Source: Polymyxa betae
Lineage: Eukaryota > Endomyxa > Phytomyxea > Plasmodiophorida > Plasmodiophoridae
Assembly: GCA_003693705.1 (NCBI GenBank)
Contig: RBZT01000508.1
Coordinates: 1-62,608 of the forward strand
Direction of reading: 5' to 3'
DNA: 62,608 bases
Of this stretch, positions 11,048-21,612 are shown in pieces (the stretch's first letter is position 1; every line of letters starts with the position of its first letter). Made by a program: the position numbers and the translations under genes. The notes below the pieces were generated by a model. It was not told where the DNA came from. It saw nothing but the letters and a program-made list of their open reading frames with translations, and ran no database searches.

Positions 11048-12147
11048 ATGAACCGTGACGACATCCGCGATCTGGTCGTTGGCGGGCACGTCCCGATCCG
11101 ATTCGATCTGGCGGCCACCGACCTGGCCAGCCCTGTAGCCCCCGTCCCCATCTATGTACTTCGGCCGCTGCTAGCCTCACCCACCTTCTAATCGCTCATC
11201 GACAGATTCGAGTTCGTCGCGTCGCTTTCTTGGTGCAGTTCGTCAAATGCCTGTCAGAATGGTTTCAAGGTGCGATGAAAATAGCCACCAAGGGTTTAGG
11301 GTTTTAGAATTGCTCTTTGCAGAGTTCGTCTCAGATTTGTCGTGCGATCCTTGGCTGGAATGTGACCAGCTGGGGCCGATTCCGTGGCAGTATCCAGCTG
11401 GGGCTCTGTACGACCTGCTCGAAACTCAGCCGCGACCATGGCGCCTTCGTGTCCATTATTCAGCGTTCCCCTGCGCCGTCGTCATGAGCTTCACTAACGG
11501 CGCCAATTCGCCTCGCGCTCATTTCCTGAACTCGCTTAAACAGGTCTCATTCATCGATGCTTTTCAGTTCCGTAAAACTGAATCTGTTGAAGGCCGCTTT
11601 TCTGATGTTCGGGACTGCCGAGCCTATCATGAAACTCGCTTCAGAACGCATCCAGAATCTGTTCGATTCAATGTCGCTCGGTTTGTTGTTGAATGACATC
11701 CCGTTCGGAATGCTGAAATGCCTCTCAGGGTGTGCACCTGCCGTGCTGGCCCCGGAGGAGATCGTCACCGGCGGCCAAATGAACTGCCTCCCAGTCCGGT
11801 TCGTGAGCGTTGAACGCGACGGCACTATTCGGGTCCGACAACGGCCGCTGTCGGCATCCGATTCGTGGACAATCGCTGCAGCTTTCGAGTTTGTCACGGG
11901 CGCCTCTGTTCGCGAATGCGAATTCGTGTCTCACGGGGTCGTGCTGGACCCAGGTCGGTGTGTTGTAATCGATGTTTGCTGCTTCTGGCAATGACATGTC
12001 TGATCGTGTGTATTTTGTTTTCCAGAATCCGATCTGAATGCAATCTGTATTTCAATCCCATTCTGTGATATGTTCGTGTACATCACGCACGGACCGAAGA
12101 AATTGGTACCGGGTCCCGGGCCTATCTATATCGGACCTGACGAATAA
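11048..12147 (+). CDS. ATG5: Autophagy protein ATG5
   Basis: Five exons joined across introns 11156-11205, 11270-11322, 11544-11592 and 11954-12025. The start at 11048 gives MNRDDIRDLVVGGHVPIRF, which aligns with the usual N-terminus (DVLRDVWFGRIPTCF). WLECDQLGPIPWQYPAGALY matches the central EYEG.PLKWHYPIGLL block. AHFLNSLKQAAFL matches the helix holding the ATG12-acceptor Lys (Lys130 in human), and the Lys in SLKQA is the likely equivalent. CLPVRFVSVERDG and a C-terminal ubiquitin-like fold follow. ATG5 conjugated to ATG12, with ATG16, forms the E3-like complex that lipidates ATG8 on phagophores. The second intron holds two plant-type telomere-like repeats. The stop codon is embedded in AATAAA, and ELP2 ends 9 bp away on the other strand. 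Confidence 0.9.
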
Positions 12148-12168
12148 ATACCTCCGCTATAGTTTATT
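12143..12168. terminator. Opposed polyadenylation signals of ATG5 and ELP2
   Basis: AATAAA at 12143-12148 contains the ATG5 stop codon TAA. On the minus strand AATAAA (TTTATT at 12163-12168) encodes the Asn-Lys near the end of ELP2, just before its stop at 12157-12159. If both hexamers are used, each mRNA's 3' UTR extends into the neighbour's coding sequence. Confidence 0.55.
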
Positions 12169-14557
12169 CTCGATAGAAAACAGGCGGACAGTATGGTCAG
12201 TACCACAAGTTGCCAGCAGAGGATACTGCCCCATCTTCTTAGGCTGCCAGCAGACCTGCTTAACAGTTCCTGAATGTGTCATTGATGTGGGCAATGTATG
12301 TAGATGGCGCCATTGTGATCCACACGCCATACTCTGCCATAGTTCAATACGACCATCTTCACCACCAACTGCTAACAAGTCGCCGCTAGTGAACGCCACA
12401 GCCGTGACAGCCGTCGACAGCGTGAACGCGCCGACCTGTGAGAAGGTCCCTGTCGTCCGATCAAGAGCCCAGGCTTGGACCTGCTTATCTCGACCACCCG
12501 TCACGAAATACGAATCATCGCTGTTCCATGCGCATGACCAGATTACCCGGGTATGGGCATTCTTAATTTTGTGTGATCGACGCCATCCATCAGCGCCATG
12601 AACGCTGACACAGACGCTGCGATCTCTCGATATCGATAGCAGATATTGATCATCACCTGAGAATGCCATCTGGATAACGGTCAGGTCGTGGTTCAGAAGA
12701 CGTTGCTCTTCTTTCCACGTCGAACATCGCCAAATGATGATGGCGGCGTTATGACGGTCGCGTGATGTCGATGCCGACGCCAGCCATGCGCCGGAATGCG
12801 ACGCGCACACCGAGAACAGATGGTTGCCGTGCCCGTACAGCTTCGCCACCTCGGGCCAGAGAGAATCCAGAGCCAGTAGCGATTCTTCGGGCGGTACCAC
12901 CACATCGGTCAGGATGCGTTCTCTCTCCTTCATGATCTTATTGGACAGACTCAATGGTGGCAAGTAGACGCCCTCAGCACGGGACATTTCGTCCTTGCAG
13001 AGCACGACGCCGCTCAGATCGTGAAGATCGCGCAGGAACGGCTTCGGGGCATCGAACACGCGCAGGACCTTCTCTTGTCCAGCTGATACGAATCGATGCT
13101 GAACGCCGGGAACTGTGCATATGCACGCCATGTCATAGCCGTGAACCTGATTGGGGGTGAATTCGTGGAATGTAGGGTTTAGGGTTTGTCAACCTGCGGA
13201 CGAGAGATTTCGTGGAATGAGAGGGAGGGTGCTCGGGGCGATTTCAACCAGGGCGCGTAGACGCGCGTGGTCTGATCTTCTTCGCCGATTGACACGATGT
13301 AATCGCCATCAACGTCCCAGACGATGCCGGCCACGGCCGAACAATGTCCTGACCAGACAGTTTTGCTGTGCCAGAGGCCACGATCGTCTTGCGCCCAGAG
13401 ATAGAAGGCGCCATTGTAGGTATTGGTCAGAATCATGGAGGCGTCCGGTGAGAACGCCACCGCGTAGCAGGCCAGATTGTGACCGCCGACTTCGCCCGTT
13501 TGAGACATTGAGACCCATTTGTCGTCTTCTAAGCGCCTAAGGACAGTGATGTCAGTCAACGCTTATCATAAACAGCAGTAGCAAAGTTGAGAGATACTGA
13601 GAAAAAGCCATGATAAGAACCAAATCATTGTGTTTGTTAAACAGAAAGCAAAGAACAAAGCAGAAACTCGTCAGACCATGACATAACAGTTTTGTCAAAA
13701 GATGTCGAATAGAGGCTGTGATCAGGTCCCCATTTCGCATTCATCACTGAATGGTCATGTCCATCCAGGACGGCTTCCAGCGTTACATCCAATCGGGGTC
13801 GCTGTTCAGCGTCACTGAACGACCAAATGCGAATGTTGCGATCGAGAGAGGCGCTGGCCAAGACGCATTCGTCGCTGACACCGACTGCCCAATCCAGGTC
13901 GCGGATCCAATCAGCATGACCTTCAAGAGCAGCGACCTGTTTGAATAGGTCGTCCTCTAAGCGGTAAATGACAATTCTGGCGTCGACGCCGCCGATCGCG
14001 AGGAAGATGCGATCATTGTAGAGGCAGAGCGCCGAACAGAGAGGCAGAACACGGCAGTCGATTGTTTGAAAAAGTTTCGTGTTTTTCCAGACGCGAACGC
14101 ATTTGTCTGAGGCCGCCGTTGCCGCCAGAAAGTCGCCCGACGGCAGCGCTAGAGACGAAAGATGCCCGATTGATTCCGAATGGGCGGCGATCGATGATTC
14201 GAGAGAATACTCAGGGCCTTCATAGTTCCAGAAGTTTAAAAAACCCAGAGAATCGCAAGACAACAGACGGCGGGTGCCATCGTTAATCCAACGAACGGCG
14301 TTAACCTGAGACTCGGGCGCATGACCGACAAAGACGGCCTCGATCTGGGCGGTGTATGGATTGCCGATCACGACGAGCGGCCCCGAGCAGAAGGCCACGC
14401 GATCCATGTTGGAATCGCGACCGCGCTCCCAGCTGATGCCACATGACGACCGGTTGGCGCCGGTCGCCACGAACACGGCTGAAGTCGTCAGCTCGACCTG
14501 CTGCTCCATCGGTAAAATGACCGCGCCGATAACGTGAAGGTGACCCGCAAATTTCAT
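12157..14557 (-). CDS. ELP2: Elongator complex protein 2 (WD40)
   Basis: Three exons: from 14557 to about 13678, from about 13532 to 13194, and 13146-12157, with introns of about 145 nt and 47 nt (13147-13193). The product is made of two WD40 propellers, with repeats such as GHADWIRDLDW, LASASLDRNIRIWSF and SYFVTGGRDKQVQAW. The segment RPQVHGYDMACICTVPG joined to HRFVSAGQEKVLRVFDAP is the Elp2-specific linker seen in yeast and human. Elongator (ELP1-6) adds the carboxymethyl side chain to wobble uridines of tRNAs, and ELP2 is a scaffold in the ELP1-2-3 lobe. The start codon is preceded by only 5 nt before a run of telomere-like AACCCT repeats. The 47-nt intron also holds two such repeats. It converges tightly with ATG5. 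Confidence 0.93.
13171..13190 (+). repeat. Telomere-like TTTAGGG repeats inside an ELP2 intron
   Basis: The 47-nt intron 13147-13193 contains TAGGGTTTAGGGTTT, two plant-type telomere units. A similar pair (GGGTTTAGGGTTTT, 11292-11305) lies in the second intron of the neighbouring ATG5 gene. In ELP2 the intron is on the minus strand, so the RNA carries the C-rich form. Confidence 0.75.
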
Positions 14558-14562
14558 GAGAG

Positions 14563-14582
14563 AAACCCTAACCCTACCCTAA
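14563..14582 (-). promoter_or_regulatory. Telobox-like run beside the ELP2 start
   Basis: AAACCCTAACCCTACCCTAA on the plus strand ends 5 nt before the ELP2 initiator codon. AAACCCTA is the plant telo-box, a known promoter element of translation and ribosome-related genes. Whether it works that way here is inference. Confidence 0.5.
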
Positions 14583-14620
14583 CAATTGAACCCCTCGCTC
14601 ACACAGAGCATAGGTTGTGA

Positions 14621-14699
14621 ATGTGGAGGGATGACATGCGATCAGTATGTGGAGGGATGACATGCAATCAGTATGTGGAGGGATGATATGCGATCAGTG
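14621..14699 (+). repeat. Three tandem 26-bp repeats
   Basis: Units begin with ATGTGGAGGGATGACATGC at 14621, 14647 and 14673, with one or two substitutions between them (CGATC/CAATC, GACATG/GATATG). They lie in the 206-bp space between ELP2 and the CCCH zinc-finger gene, upstream of the ELP2 start and downstream of the CCCH stop. They could be regulatory or a simple minisatellite. Confidence 0.85.
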
Positions 14700-14763
14700 C
14701 AATTGAGAGACTGTAGAAGCGCGTTCGACGCGGGATTTGCTGATTACAGTGTTTATTGACTTT

Positions 14764-15246
14764 TCAGAAGGATGGAGTTAATACGAATTGTGATGGACGT
14801 AATAGAATATCATTGGTGAGGCTCTTGGTCGACTTTCGCATCGCGTCTGGGGCAGCGATAGGCAGCAACAGGTCCAATGGTAGAGCCATGGGAACGCTAT
14901 GGGTGACTGGCGCTGGAGAACTGACACCTACGACGATCTGAGCTGACGTCTCCTTGTGGATGAAAGCGCATCGCGGCCCAAACGGACAGAATCCTTCGTC
15001 ATGGAATCGGCGACATTTCACCGTCTTGTAGAGATGATGACGATGCAATGGACGAAGTTCCGGTTCACCATGTGCGAATTGACATTTCTGGTTATAAGGG
15101 CATTGGCCTTGCTCAGACCAAAGCCTGCACATTTCTGTTTTGTATTTGCTGGCATTCAGCTGCGAACGTGACTGCGGTTTCAAGCCCGCGTGGCGATGCG
15201 AACGCGATTCATGTAGGGCTACGAGCTTGGCGTTCGCGCTGAACAT
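14764..15246 (-). CDS. Tristetraprolin-like CCCH zinc-finger protein
   Basis: A single-exon 160-residue protein. It has two tandem CCCH fingers at about residues 35-95: [19 protein letters not shown] with C-x5-H, and [18 protein letters not shown] with C-x5-H. Both fingers have the C-x8-C-x5-C-x3-H spacing and the (R/K)YKTE/V lead-in of the ZFP36/TTP family. These proteins bind AU-rich elements in 3' UTRs and recruit deadenylases. The tail is Pro/Ala/Leu-rich without a clear CNOT1-binding motif. A canonical AATAAA follows the stop by about 10 nt. The N-terminus is short and basic. Confidence 0.88.
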   Translation of the reverse strand: MFSANAKLVALHESRSHRHAGLKPQSRSQLNASKYKTEMCRLWSEQGQCPYNQKCQFAHGEPELRPLHRHHLYKTVKCRRFHDEGFCPFGPRCAFIHKETSAQIVVGVSSPAPVTHSVPMALPLDLLLPIAAPDAMRKSTKSLTNDILLRPSQFVLTPSF

Positions 15247-15590
15247 TTCGGGTGGTTGGAGGTTAATTATGCTTCAGGCTGGTCTTATGAACCAATAATA
15301 ACAATATAGAAAATAGAGATTGACGAGGTTTGCTGACGACAAACTATTGGCAGGAATCTAATTCCGGCATGAATCAATCGATGATTCAACATATGTGAGG
15401 GTTTTGGCCATGTCAAGCTTCTTTGACCAACAAGGAAATTTCAGATTGGCAGCAGATATATCCGGCAAAAGAATGGACAGAAATTTACGACAACAAATCT
15501 TTACTGCATGCTTGGTCAAAGGGATGCATGATGTTTGGGAGGCATGGAGAAGATATGGTGTATGTTTGGAACAATTATTGATACGCAGGA
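15247..15590. other. Intergenic, no gene called
   Basis: Space between the start of the CCCH gene and the 3' end of GMP synthase. Opposed open frames of 72-80 codons overlap here on both strands, but neither has a recognisable motif. Probably promoter and 3' UTR. Confidence 0.4.
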
Positions 15591-18088
15591 TTACTCCCAT
15601 TCGGTCTGCATAATGTCAATGAAGTATGAGCGGTAAATCTCTAGACTTACAGTTCCAGGTGGCTTTGCTGTTAAATCGTAGCAGACGCGTTCAATATCTG
15701 GAATTTCCGACAGAATTCTTTCAACCATTTGGTTCAGACTAAAGGCAAGTTGAATATCAATAGCCGGAAATTGACTCGGCATAATGGCATTACATGGTTT
15801 CCTGGAAATGTCTTCCGGGTACGGCTGGCACTCCCGTCATGAAGTCATGCGTTACGAACGGACGCAACGTGATACATCGCTTGCCTGCAACGCCGAAATC
15901 CGCTGGAAATAGAATAACAGGGACTTGCGCCAAAACACGATGTAAACTGTTCTCTAACAGAATCTCATTGACACTGTGCATTGAGCATTAGACAAAGGTC
16001 ACGATCAGTGCGGTTGGCAGCTCACATCTTGTCAGCAGCGCGAACCAGAGCAATCTCGTCGGTTCCTAGAAAGGACGGTGTGATTGTCAGCGGTACAGGC
16101 GTGTGTAGATCATCGTTTGAGTTGCGACCGGGGAACAAGAACACGACCCGATTAACAGAGTGAACCTTCTTCGGAATCGAACTTGCAATCGACATCAACT
16201 TCAGCGCGAAATCAGATTTCAACAGCGTTGGCGCCAAATTAATACATTACCTGAATCCAGTTCGGTTTGGAAGAACGAATACCGACACACGACGCATAAG
16301 ATCGACCATCGCCTTGAACCCCAACAGTACGAATAGGAAGAAGATCTGCAGCGATATCTGGATTATAAAGAATAAGATTCGCCTAGAAACCATAACTTGA
16401 TAAAACATACTGTCAGAGTTGAATTGCTTTAGCTGAGCAATAACGGATTCGTGTTGAGGAGATAGATAAGGCTGTGAAGCACAGATGATACGGATAGCTA
16501 AGCCGGGTCCAGGGAATGGCTGGCGCCAGACCTGATGCAACATATCAGCCACAGAACTTGAGGATTTAAGAGACGGCCATTACCAGAGATTCGGAAAGAC
16601 CAAGCTCAACGCCCAAAGCACGAACTTCATCTTTATGGTAGTCCCGTAACGGCTCAACAATACGTCCTAATTCGCGTAAGTGTCGAACAATAGCCGTGTC
16701 GTTATGGTGCGTTTTAATCACGTGAGCGGCTTTTCCGATGCTGGGGCTGAACGACAAACTTGAGAGAGCAAATCAAATAGAATCGGAGCCAAAACGAACC
16801 TTCCGGATTCAATGAGATCGGGACGAAGAGATCCTTGTGCAAGAACACAGGTTGCTGCATCCAAACCGAGACGACGCAATTCTTCGTCGCAGACAGACAT
16901 GAAGCAGTCGCCGATAATCTGACGTTTCAATTCCGGGTCCTGAACCTGGTGAAGAGGCAACGTGCGGACTCCATTCACGACAGTCGTGGAGTGTGCGAAT
17001 CGCTCTCGGGCGTCGATATAATGCAGCTGTAGGCCTAACACCGAGAGCGCTGTCATCACCGATTCGCTTTCTTCATGGCGCATGAATCCCGTATCGATGT
17101 GAATGGCGAAGATCCGCTCGTGAGGAAGAGCTTTGCTGAGCAGGGCGCAGACGACCGTGGAATCGACGCCACCGCTGGCCAGCACCAGCACAGAGGCGGT
17201 GGGACCCACCGCTTTCTGTATATACTCGATAGCCGACAGCTGACGGCATTGGGGCGTGTACGTCTGGCGACAGCCGCAGACATCAACCAAGAAGTTCTTC
17301 AGCATGGTCACACCGTTCTCGGTCAAGTTGACCTCCGCTGAATCATTAGAATTTAGAAAGCGTTGGTGGGAACGTAGCAAGGACCAGTACGATGGAACTG
17401 AACGCCATACAATGGCAGAGATTTGTGGGCGATTCCGACAACAATATCGGAATGATCGGATGAGCGAGCCGTCACGTCATATTCTGGGCTTAACATGCCG
17501 ATGCTATCACCATGTGTGAGAAGAACTGGAGTTGGAGTGTCGATATCTTTCCACATAGGGGAAGATTCTGTAAATCACAATTAACTGTGCTCTTGATAAG
17601 CAGCAATCTACGAGACCTAAATCGATGTCAAAAACGCCATCTTCGCGCGTAGTCTTCCGTTCCATGGATCCACCAGCAGCAACATTGAGTAGCTGCATTC
17701 CTGATTCAGACCAATCAGCAAGGAAATATGGGTAAGATGTGAAAGGCACATGCCATAACAAATGCCCAGTACAGGTTTCGTCTTCAGGATGTCTAAATCG
17801 AAAGCAGCAGCGAGATCGGGATTGTCAGCCAGGCTGTTTGGACCGCCTGAGATAATCACTCCTTTATAACGTTTATCGGCAATGGCAGAAGCTCTTGTTT
17901 CAAATGGCATAATCTCTGTCGATGCATTAGCTAAGAAAGTGGACCACATTCAGAAATTTACCAGAGCGAATGTTCAGTTCGCGAACGCGTCTGTCTATAA
18001 CCTTGCAGTATTGGGCGCCCGCATCCAAAATAACAACGATATCCTCATCATCGTGAACAGGCAACAGATCAGCGACAGGAACGCCCAT
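15591..18088 (-). CDS. GMPS: GMP synthase (glutamine-hydrolysing)
   Basis: Multi-exon gene. The first exon starts at 18088 with [20 protein letters not shown] followed by [18 protein letters not shown]. The glutaminase half has the catalytic Cys in GICYGMC (about 17750), and the His and Glu of GVQFHPEV, whose Pro codon is split by the intron at about 17342-17378, so the triad is intact. The ATP-pyrophosphatase half has the P-loop [17 protein letters not shown], then HIDTGFMR, and [13 protein letters not shown]. The C-terminal dimerisation/XMP region includes [14 protein letters not shown] and ends with [15 protein letters not shown] (family GTIE.E). It converts XMP, Gln and ATP to GMP in the cytosol. 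An insertion relative to bacterial enzymes (about 16200-15800) resembles the longer eukaryotic (human-type) form. Confidence 0.92.
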
Positions 18089-18589
18089 CACCAGCGATCA
18101 ATTGCTTACAGGTGAAGTCTGGAATCTTGTTGGCGGCCACAGCCGGGACGGGACAGTTACTCCGGAGGTCTCCAGTACGGCGAATCTATTTCGGGCATCG
18201 CGACATTTTCCAACGGAACTCGAATTAGGAAATTCAGTCAGGACTCAGGAGTATTGTTTACCGTACTCGGACCAACCTGTAGTCAGAACCATCGTTATTG
18301 CTTTTTAAGCAAATACAACAGCAAAGCCTTCTGGAATTGATTCAGCTGATCCCGAGAAGTTCAATTGTGTAGAGTTTCGATCCTTCATTAACCTCGGTTT
18401 CCTCAAAATGTGATTGCATTATCGTGAGAAGCAGAGCGTGACGACGCCGGGAGCGGAAGATTTCCGAAAAAGTTCGTTCAAACTTGATAGGTAGCTTTCC
18501 ACAACGAAGAACATTTTCATCCATTCCTTCCGGTTGAAAAAATAATAAGCAAAATGTTGAACATCAAATCAACTTAAACTTCGGGGCCG
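18089..18589. other. Region upstream of GMP synthase, no gene called
   Basis: It holds short open frames (a 68-codon plus frame at 18102 and a 60-codon minus frame at 18342-18524 with an arginine-rich stretch). Neither is recognisable. The GMP synthase promoter should lie immediately right of 18088. Confidence 0.35.
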
Positions 18590-18872
18590 CTTACTTTGAC
18601 TGATGACGAGCGGCTTGATCTTCTGTTTAAATCGGTTACGTTGACACATATTAACCCAACGGTGATTCGTTGCTTCTGAACCTGTCAGCTGAGTTTTGGC
18701 AATTAACCTCTTTGGATGAGCTTTCAAAAATTGAGCAGTTTCGTCCAATCCAAAACATTATCTGGATTGACCCATGCGAAACGAAAGTTTTCAACTGATG
18801 CCGCCCCATGAATTTGTGTAACCAGCCATTAGAAAGACGTAATTCGTTGTCGATGTTCAGGGCGTTCTTCAC
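18590..18872 (-). pseudogene. Remnant resembling a Tc5/CENP-B-type DNA-binding domain
   Basis: The translation contains ELRLSNGWLHKFMGRHQLK, close to the HTH_Tnp_Tc5 signature of CENP-B, jerky and pogo-type transposases (..SxGWLxxFKxRHxL). Before it only a few helical residues remain open. After it the likely continuation (LDETAQFLKAHPKRL) is in another frame, and no DDE domain follows. This is most likely a decayed transposon fragment. A short domesticated DNA-binding protein is less likely because the frame is broken. Confidence 0.4.
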
Positions 18873-19559
18873 TTCAACAGCTTTTGAAACGTCTCAAAGA
18901 TTATGTTAAGGTTAGCTAGGGCGATCCATGGTATAAGCGCCGGGTCTAAGTAGGAAATTTGCAAGACTTGCTCTTTTCAGATCAGGTGAATGTATAGTCA
19001 TAGGGTTGCTTAGGATCTTGTACAATGCCCAAAATCGTCGTGCGGCTGACTTGATACCCTAATCTCCTCTGACATTAACATTTATGTTGTCATGGGACGT
19101 AGACATGGCATATCAGTGTTTTCGGGGCTATCCGTAATGACGTTCTCTTCCTGCTAGGACTTGAGACCATGAGACTAACTATCTGGGCTAGACGCTCCAA
19201 TTCGACCGTCTTAGCTGGCCAGTCCAAAAGGTGACGAGTCAATAGATAAAAATCAGGCTTTTATAGTTAATGGTCTAGATTGAATGACGAAGCCAATCAT
19301 TCAACTGACAACAGCAGGGTCGCGTCGCCAGGTCAATGATGTCGTTGTAAAGAACCCATAGAACAATTTCCCGTTTAAATCAATCAAAGTAAAGTAAAAA
19401 GTTAGGAGGATTTCACAGCTTTTGATAGGTATGATACATAACATAATCGATCATGAACACAGTGACGCACTTTTATCATTCTCGAACATTTCACCTTTAG
19501 AACGTACAGAAATGCGTTTGTGAGATATTTGGCATCGTCTGCCATCCGTTTGGTTCGGA
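18873..19559. other. Intergenic, nothing recognised
   Basis: No open frame with a family resemblance on either strand. The rightmost part is presumably the PIG-F promoter. Confidence 0.4.
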
Positions 19560-20393
19560 ATGCTTGAAGCCGTGAGTCGTCAAGATTTTAAGCAGCATGC
19601 AAGTAGAGTATTGCTTTGGTCGCTTGCGCTTTGGACCCTAATGCTGCAGCGCTGGATTCCGCTTATCCCATCTCCTGCGTCTTATTCATCCAGCGATAAC
19701 GACGATCCGTTGCTGATCGAACGTAACATCCAGGACATCACTCCCGCCCATACAAACACTGTTATCCTTCTCCTCTTCATCCTGTCTCTGGCAGGGATGA
19801 GCTCGGCTGCCTTGCAATATGTCAATCAGCTACCCTATCAGGTACTAAGGCTGACAAAAATAATTTTGATCCGTCGCGCCTTCTTTGGATTGGCTATTGG
19901 AACCTGTATAATGAAGAGGATTGTATTCCTTATTCTGGTGTTTGATTTTTTAAATTAGGTTGTTGGAGTTTTGTTGTATGGGCTTTGGGAGCGAAACAGA
20001 TGCTGTCGACACTCATAATAGCAATGTTGCTTTCGTCTTTGATAGTGGTCCCAGCGGCTATTGTGTATGGCGATGATTACTCTGAGTGGCGTCGGGCATT
20101 CATATTGTTTCAGTATGCAATTTGGAGAATGATTCAGGTCCTTATTGAAATTGGTTAGGACACACAATCATTTTGAAAAAGAATTCATTTTGAGCGTGTA
20201 TGCTGGAATCATTTTTTGTTGGTGTTCTTCAGTTTTGCTGATACTGGATTGGGATTACGCCATTCAGACCTATCCAGTTCCGAATGTGCTGGGCTTGATA
20301 GCCGGTTTTACAACCATGTCATCCTTGCATGCAATCACTCTTGTCTTTGCCCCCCCATTAGCATCCGCAGCTTTATCTCGCAAAAGAAGTTAA
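19560..20393 (+). CDS. PIGF: GPI biosynthesis protein PIG-F/Gpi11
   Basis: Three exons (19560-19905, 19959-20112, 20159-20393) join in frame to 244 residues, similar to the usual length of about 220. The protein is almost entirely hydrophobic helices. The central part has SFVVWALGAKQMLSTL (family: VLFGAP..E..L.T..L) and ends with CWCSSVLLILDWDYAIQTYP, the PIG-F signature in which a Trp-rich helix runs into PLDWDRPWQ.WP. PIG-F stabilises the ethanolamine-phosphate transferases PIG-O and PIG-G in the ER late in GPI-anchor assembly. A gene for a probable GPI-anchored protein lies 1.2 kb downstream, which is probably coincidence. The C-terminus ends in RKRS. Confidence 0.8.
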
Positions 20394-21231
20394 ACGAATT
20401 GTAATATATTCTCGTTAGAGATGTCTGATAGTATTAGTAGCTTAAAAGCACCTTTTATTATAGATCAAAGGAGTAATTTGTGCTATCAGATCCGCTTCAC
20501 AACGCCAAGTAAGGGCCTAGCAATGCGGTTCATTCCGCAGTGATTCTGCTCCTGGCGGGGCATTCGGTTTCTTGGTTATATACTGCGATGATCATCTCCT
20601 GGTTATGAAATCTTCTGAATACTGATTACTGAAGGCCATAATTAACAGGGGGTTTACGTTTCTCGTATAATGAGTCTTGCGTCCTTCGACTCTACATCGC
20701 TTCATTATCTGTTGTTGTCCTTCATCAAGCTCTGGCATAGACACAGGTCGATGCCCATGTTGCCAACAATCACGCGTCCTTCCCGCCGTTGAATGAGATG
20801 TTCGACACTTGGGTGTTATGGGCATGTCCCGGGGGCGTTCGAAATTTTTGGTGAATCTCAATGGCTTGCATTATACTGAACTGAGGCGTACGAATTTTTA
20901 AACACGACCACGGTGAGTTGCTTCCATCAGATCTAATCTATCCCAGAACAGTCCGGTATGAACAATGAATTGAAATTCAATTGGAAACTAAATCACAGTT
21001 TAATTCATAGATCAATGATTCCCTTCCAGATCAAAACAGCTTGATATGAGAATGCATCGTTTAATCCTGATATTTATATGAGTGGTTGGCAAAATATCTC
21101 GTATCTGTACTTCAAGAAGCTTCTGAACACATTTAAGCAAGCTGGATGAATAAGACAGAGATCGAGTACAGATACGATTTCCTATTCTGTCATTGGACCT
21201 GCGAAACAGCAAATAATGGGCATGACATCAA
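20394..21231. other. Intergenic, nothing recognised
   Basis: AT-rich. The largest open frame is 89 codons on the minus strand (20592-20861), basic and without recognisable motifs. No repeats stand out. Confidence 0.4.
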
Positions 21232-21449
21232 ATGAAACGATCCACACGGCAGCTCCAAGCTCTAAGTCGACCAGCACAGCCGCAACAGCTGGGATTCTCC
21301 CTCAATACGACGTCGTCGCAAAATGATGCTGGGAAGGAACCCAACGTGACTCCTGTTTCACTCTCTATCGTGATGGAGGCTTGAAAGTGTTTCAACAGAA
21401 GCACATATCCAGACTGGCTCTCAAGCTGGCAACTTATGTTGACTCATGA
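21232..21449 (+). CDS. Small hypothetical protein (54 residues)
   Basis: Two exons (21232-21345 and 21399-21449) separated by a 53-nt GT-AG intron that matches the local intron length. The product starts MKRSTRQLQALSRPAQPQQ and ends KHISRLALKLATYVDS, a basic N-terminus and an amphipathic C-terminus. No family is recognised. Support is only the fitting intron and codon pattern, so it could be chance, or the start of a larger gene whose later exons I missed. Confidence 0.3.
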
Positions 21450-21480
21450 CATCAGACTCTTGACGTAACATGGTGGAGGA

Positions 21481-21488
21481 TGACGTCA
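21481..21488. promoter_or_regulatory. CRE-type site TGACGTCA
   Basis: A perfect palindromic cAMP-response-type element, with a related TTGACGTAA about 20 bp upstream (near 21462). Both sit 125-150 bp before the start of the secreted repeat protein. bZIP factors bind this sequence, and one is encoded at 59202-59534. The link is inference. Confidence 0.45.
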
Positions 21489-21612
21489 ACGTCTTGGTCG
21501 TGTGTAATGAGTATAGCCCGTCTCTTCCCAATCAAATGCACCCATTTTACTATTAATCGGGCATATTCGACAAGGTCCACTGTTAATTTACTCTAAGCCT
21601 CTCTACTTATCT

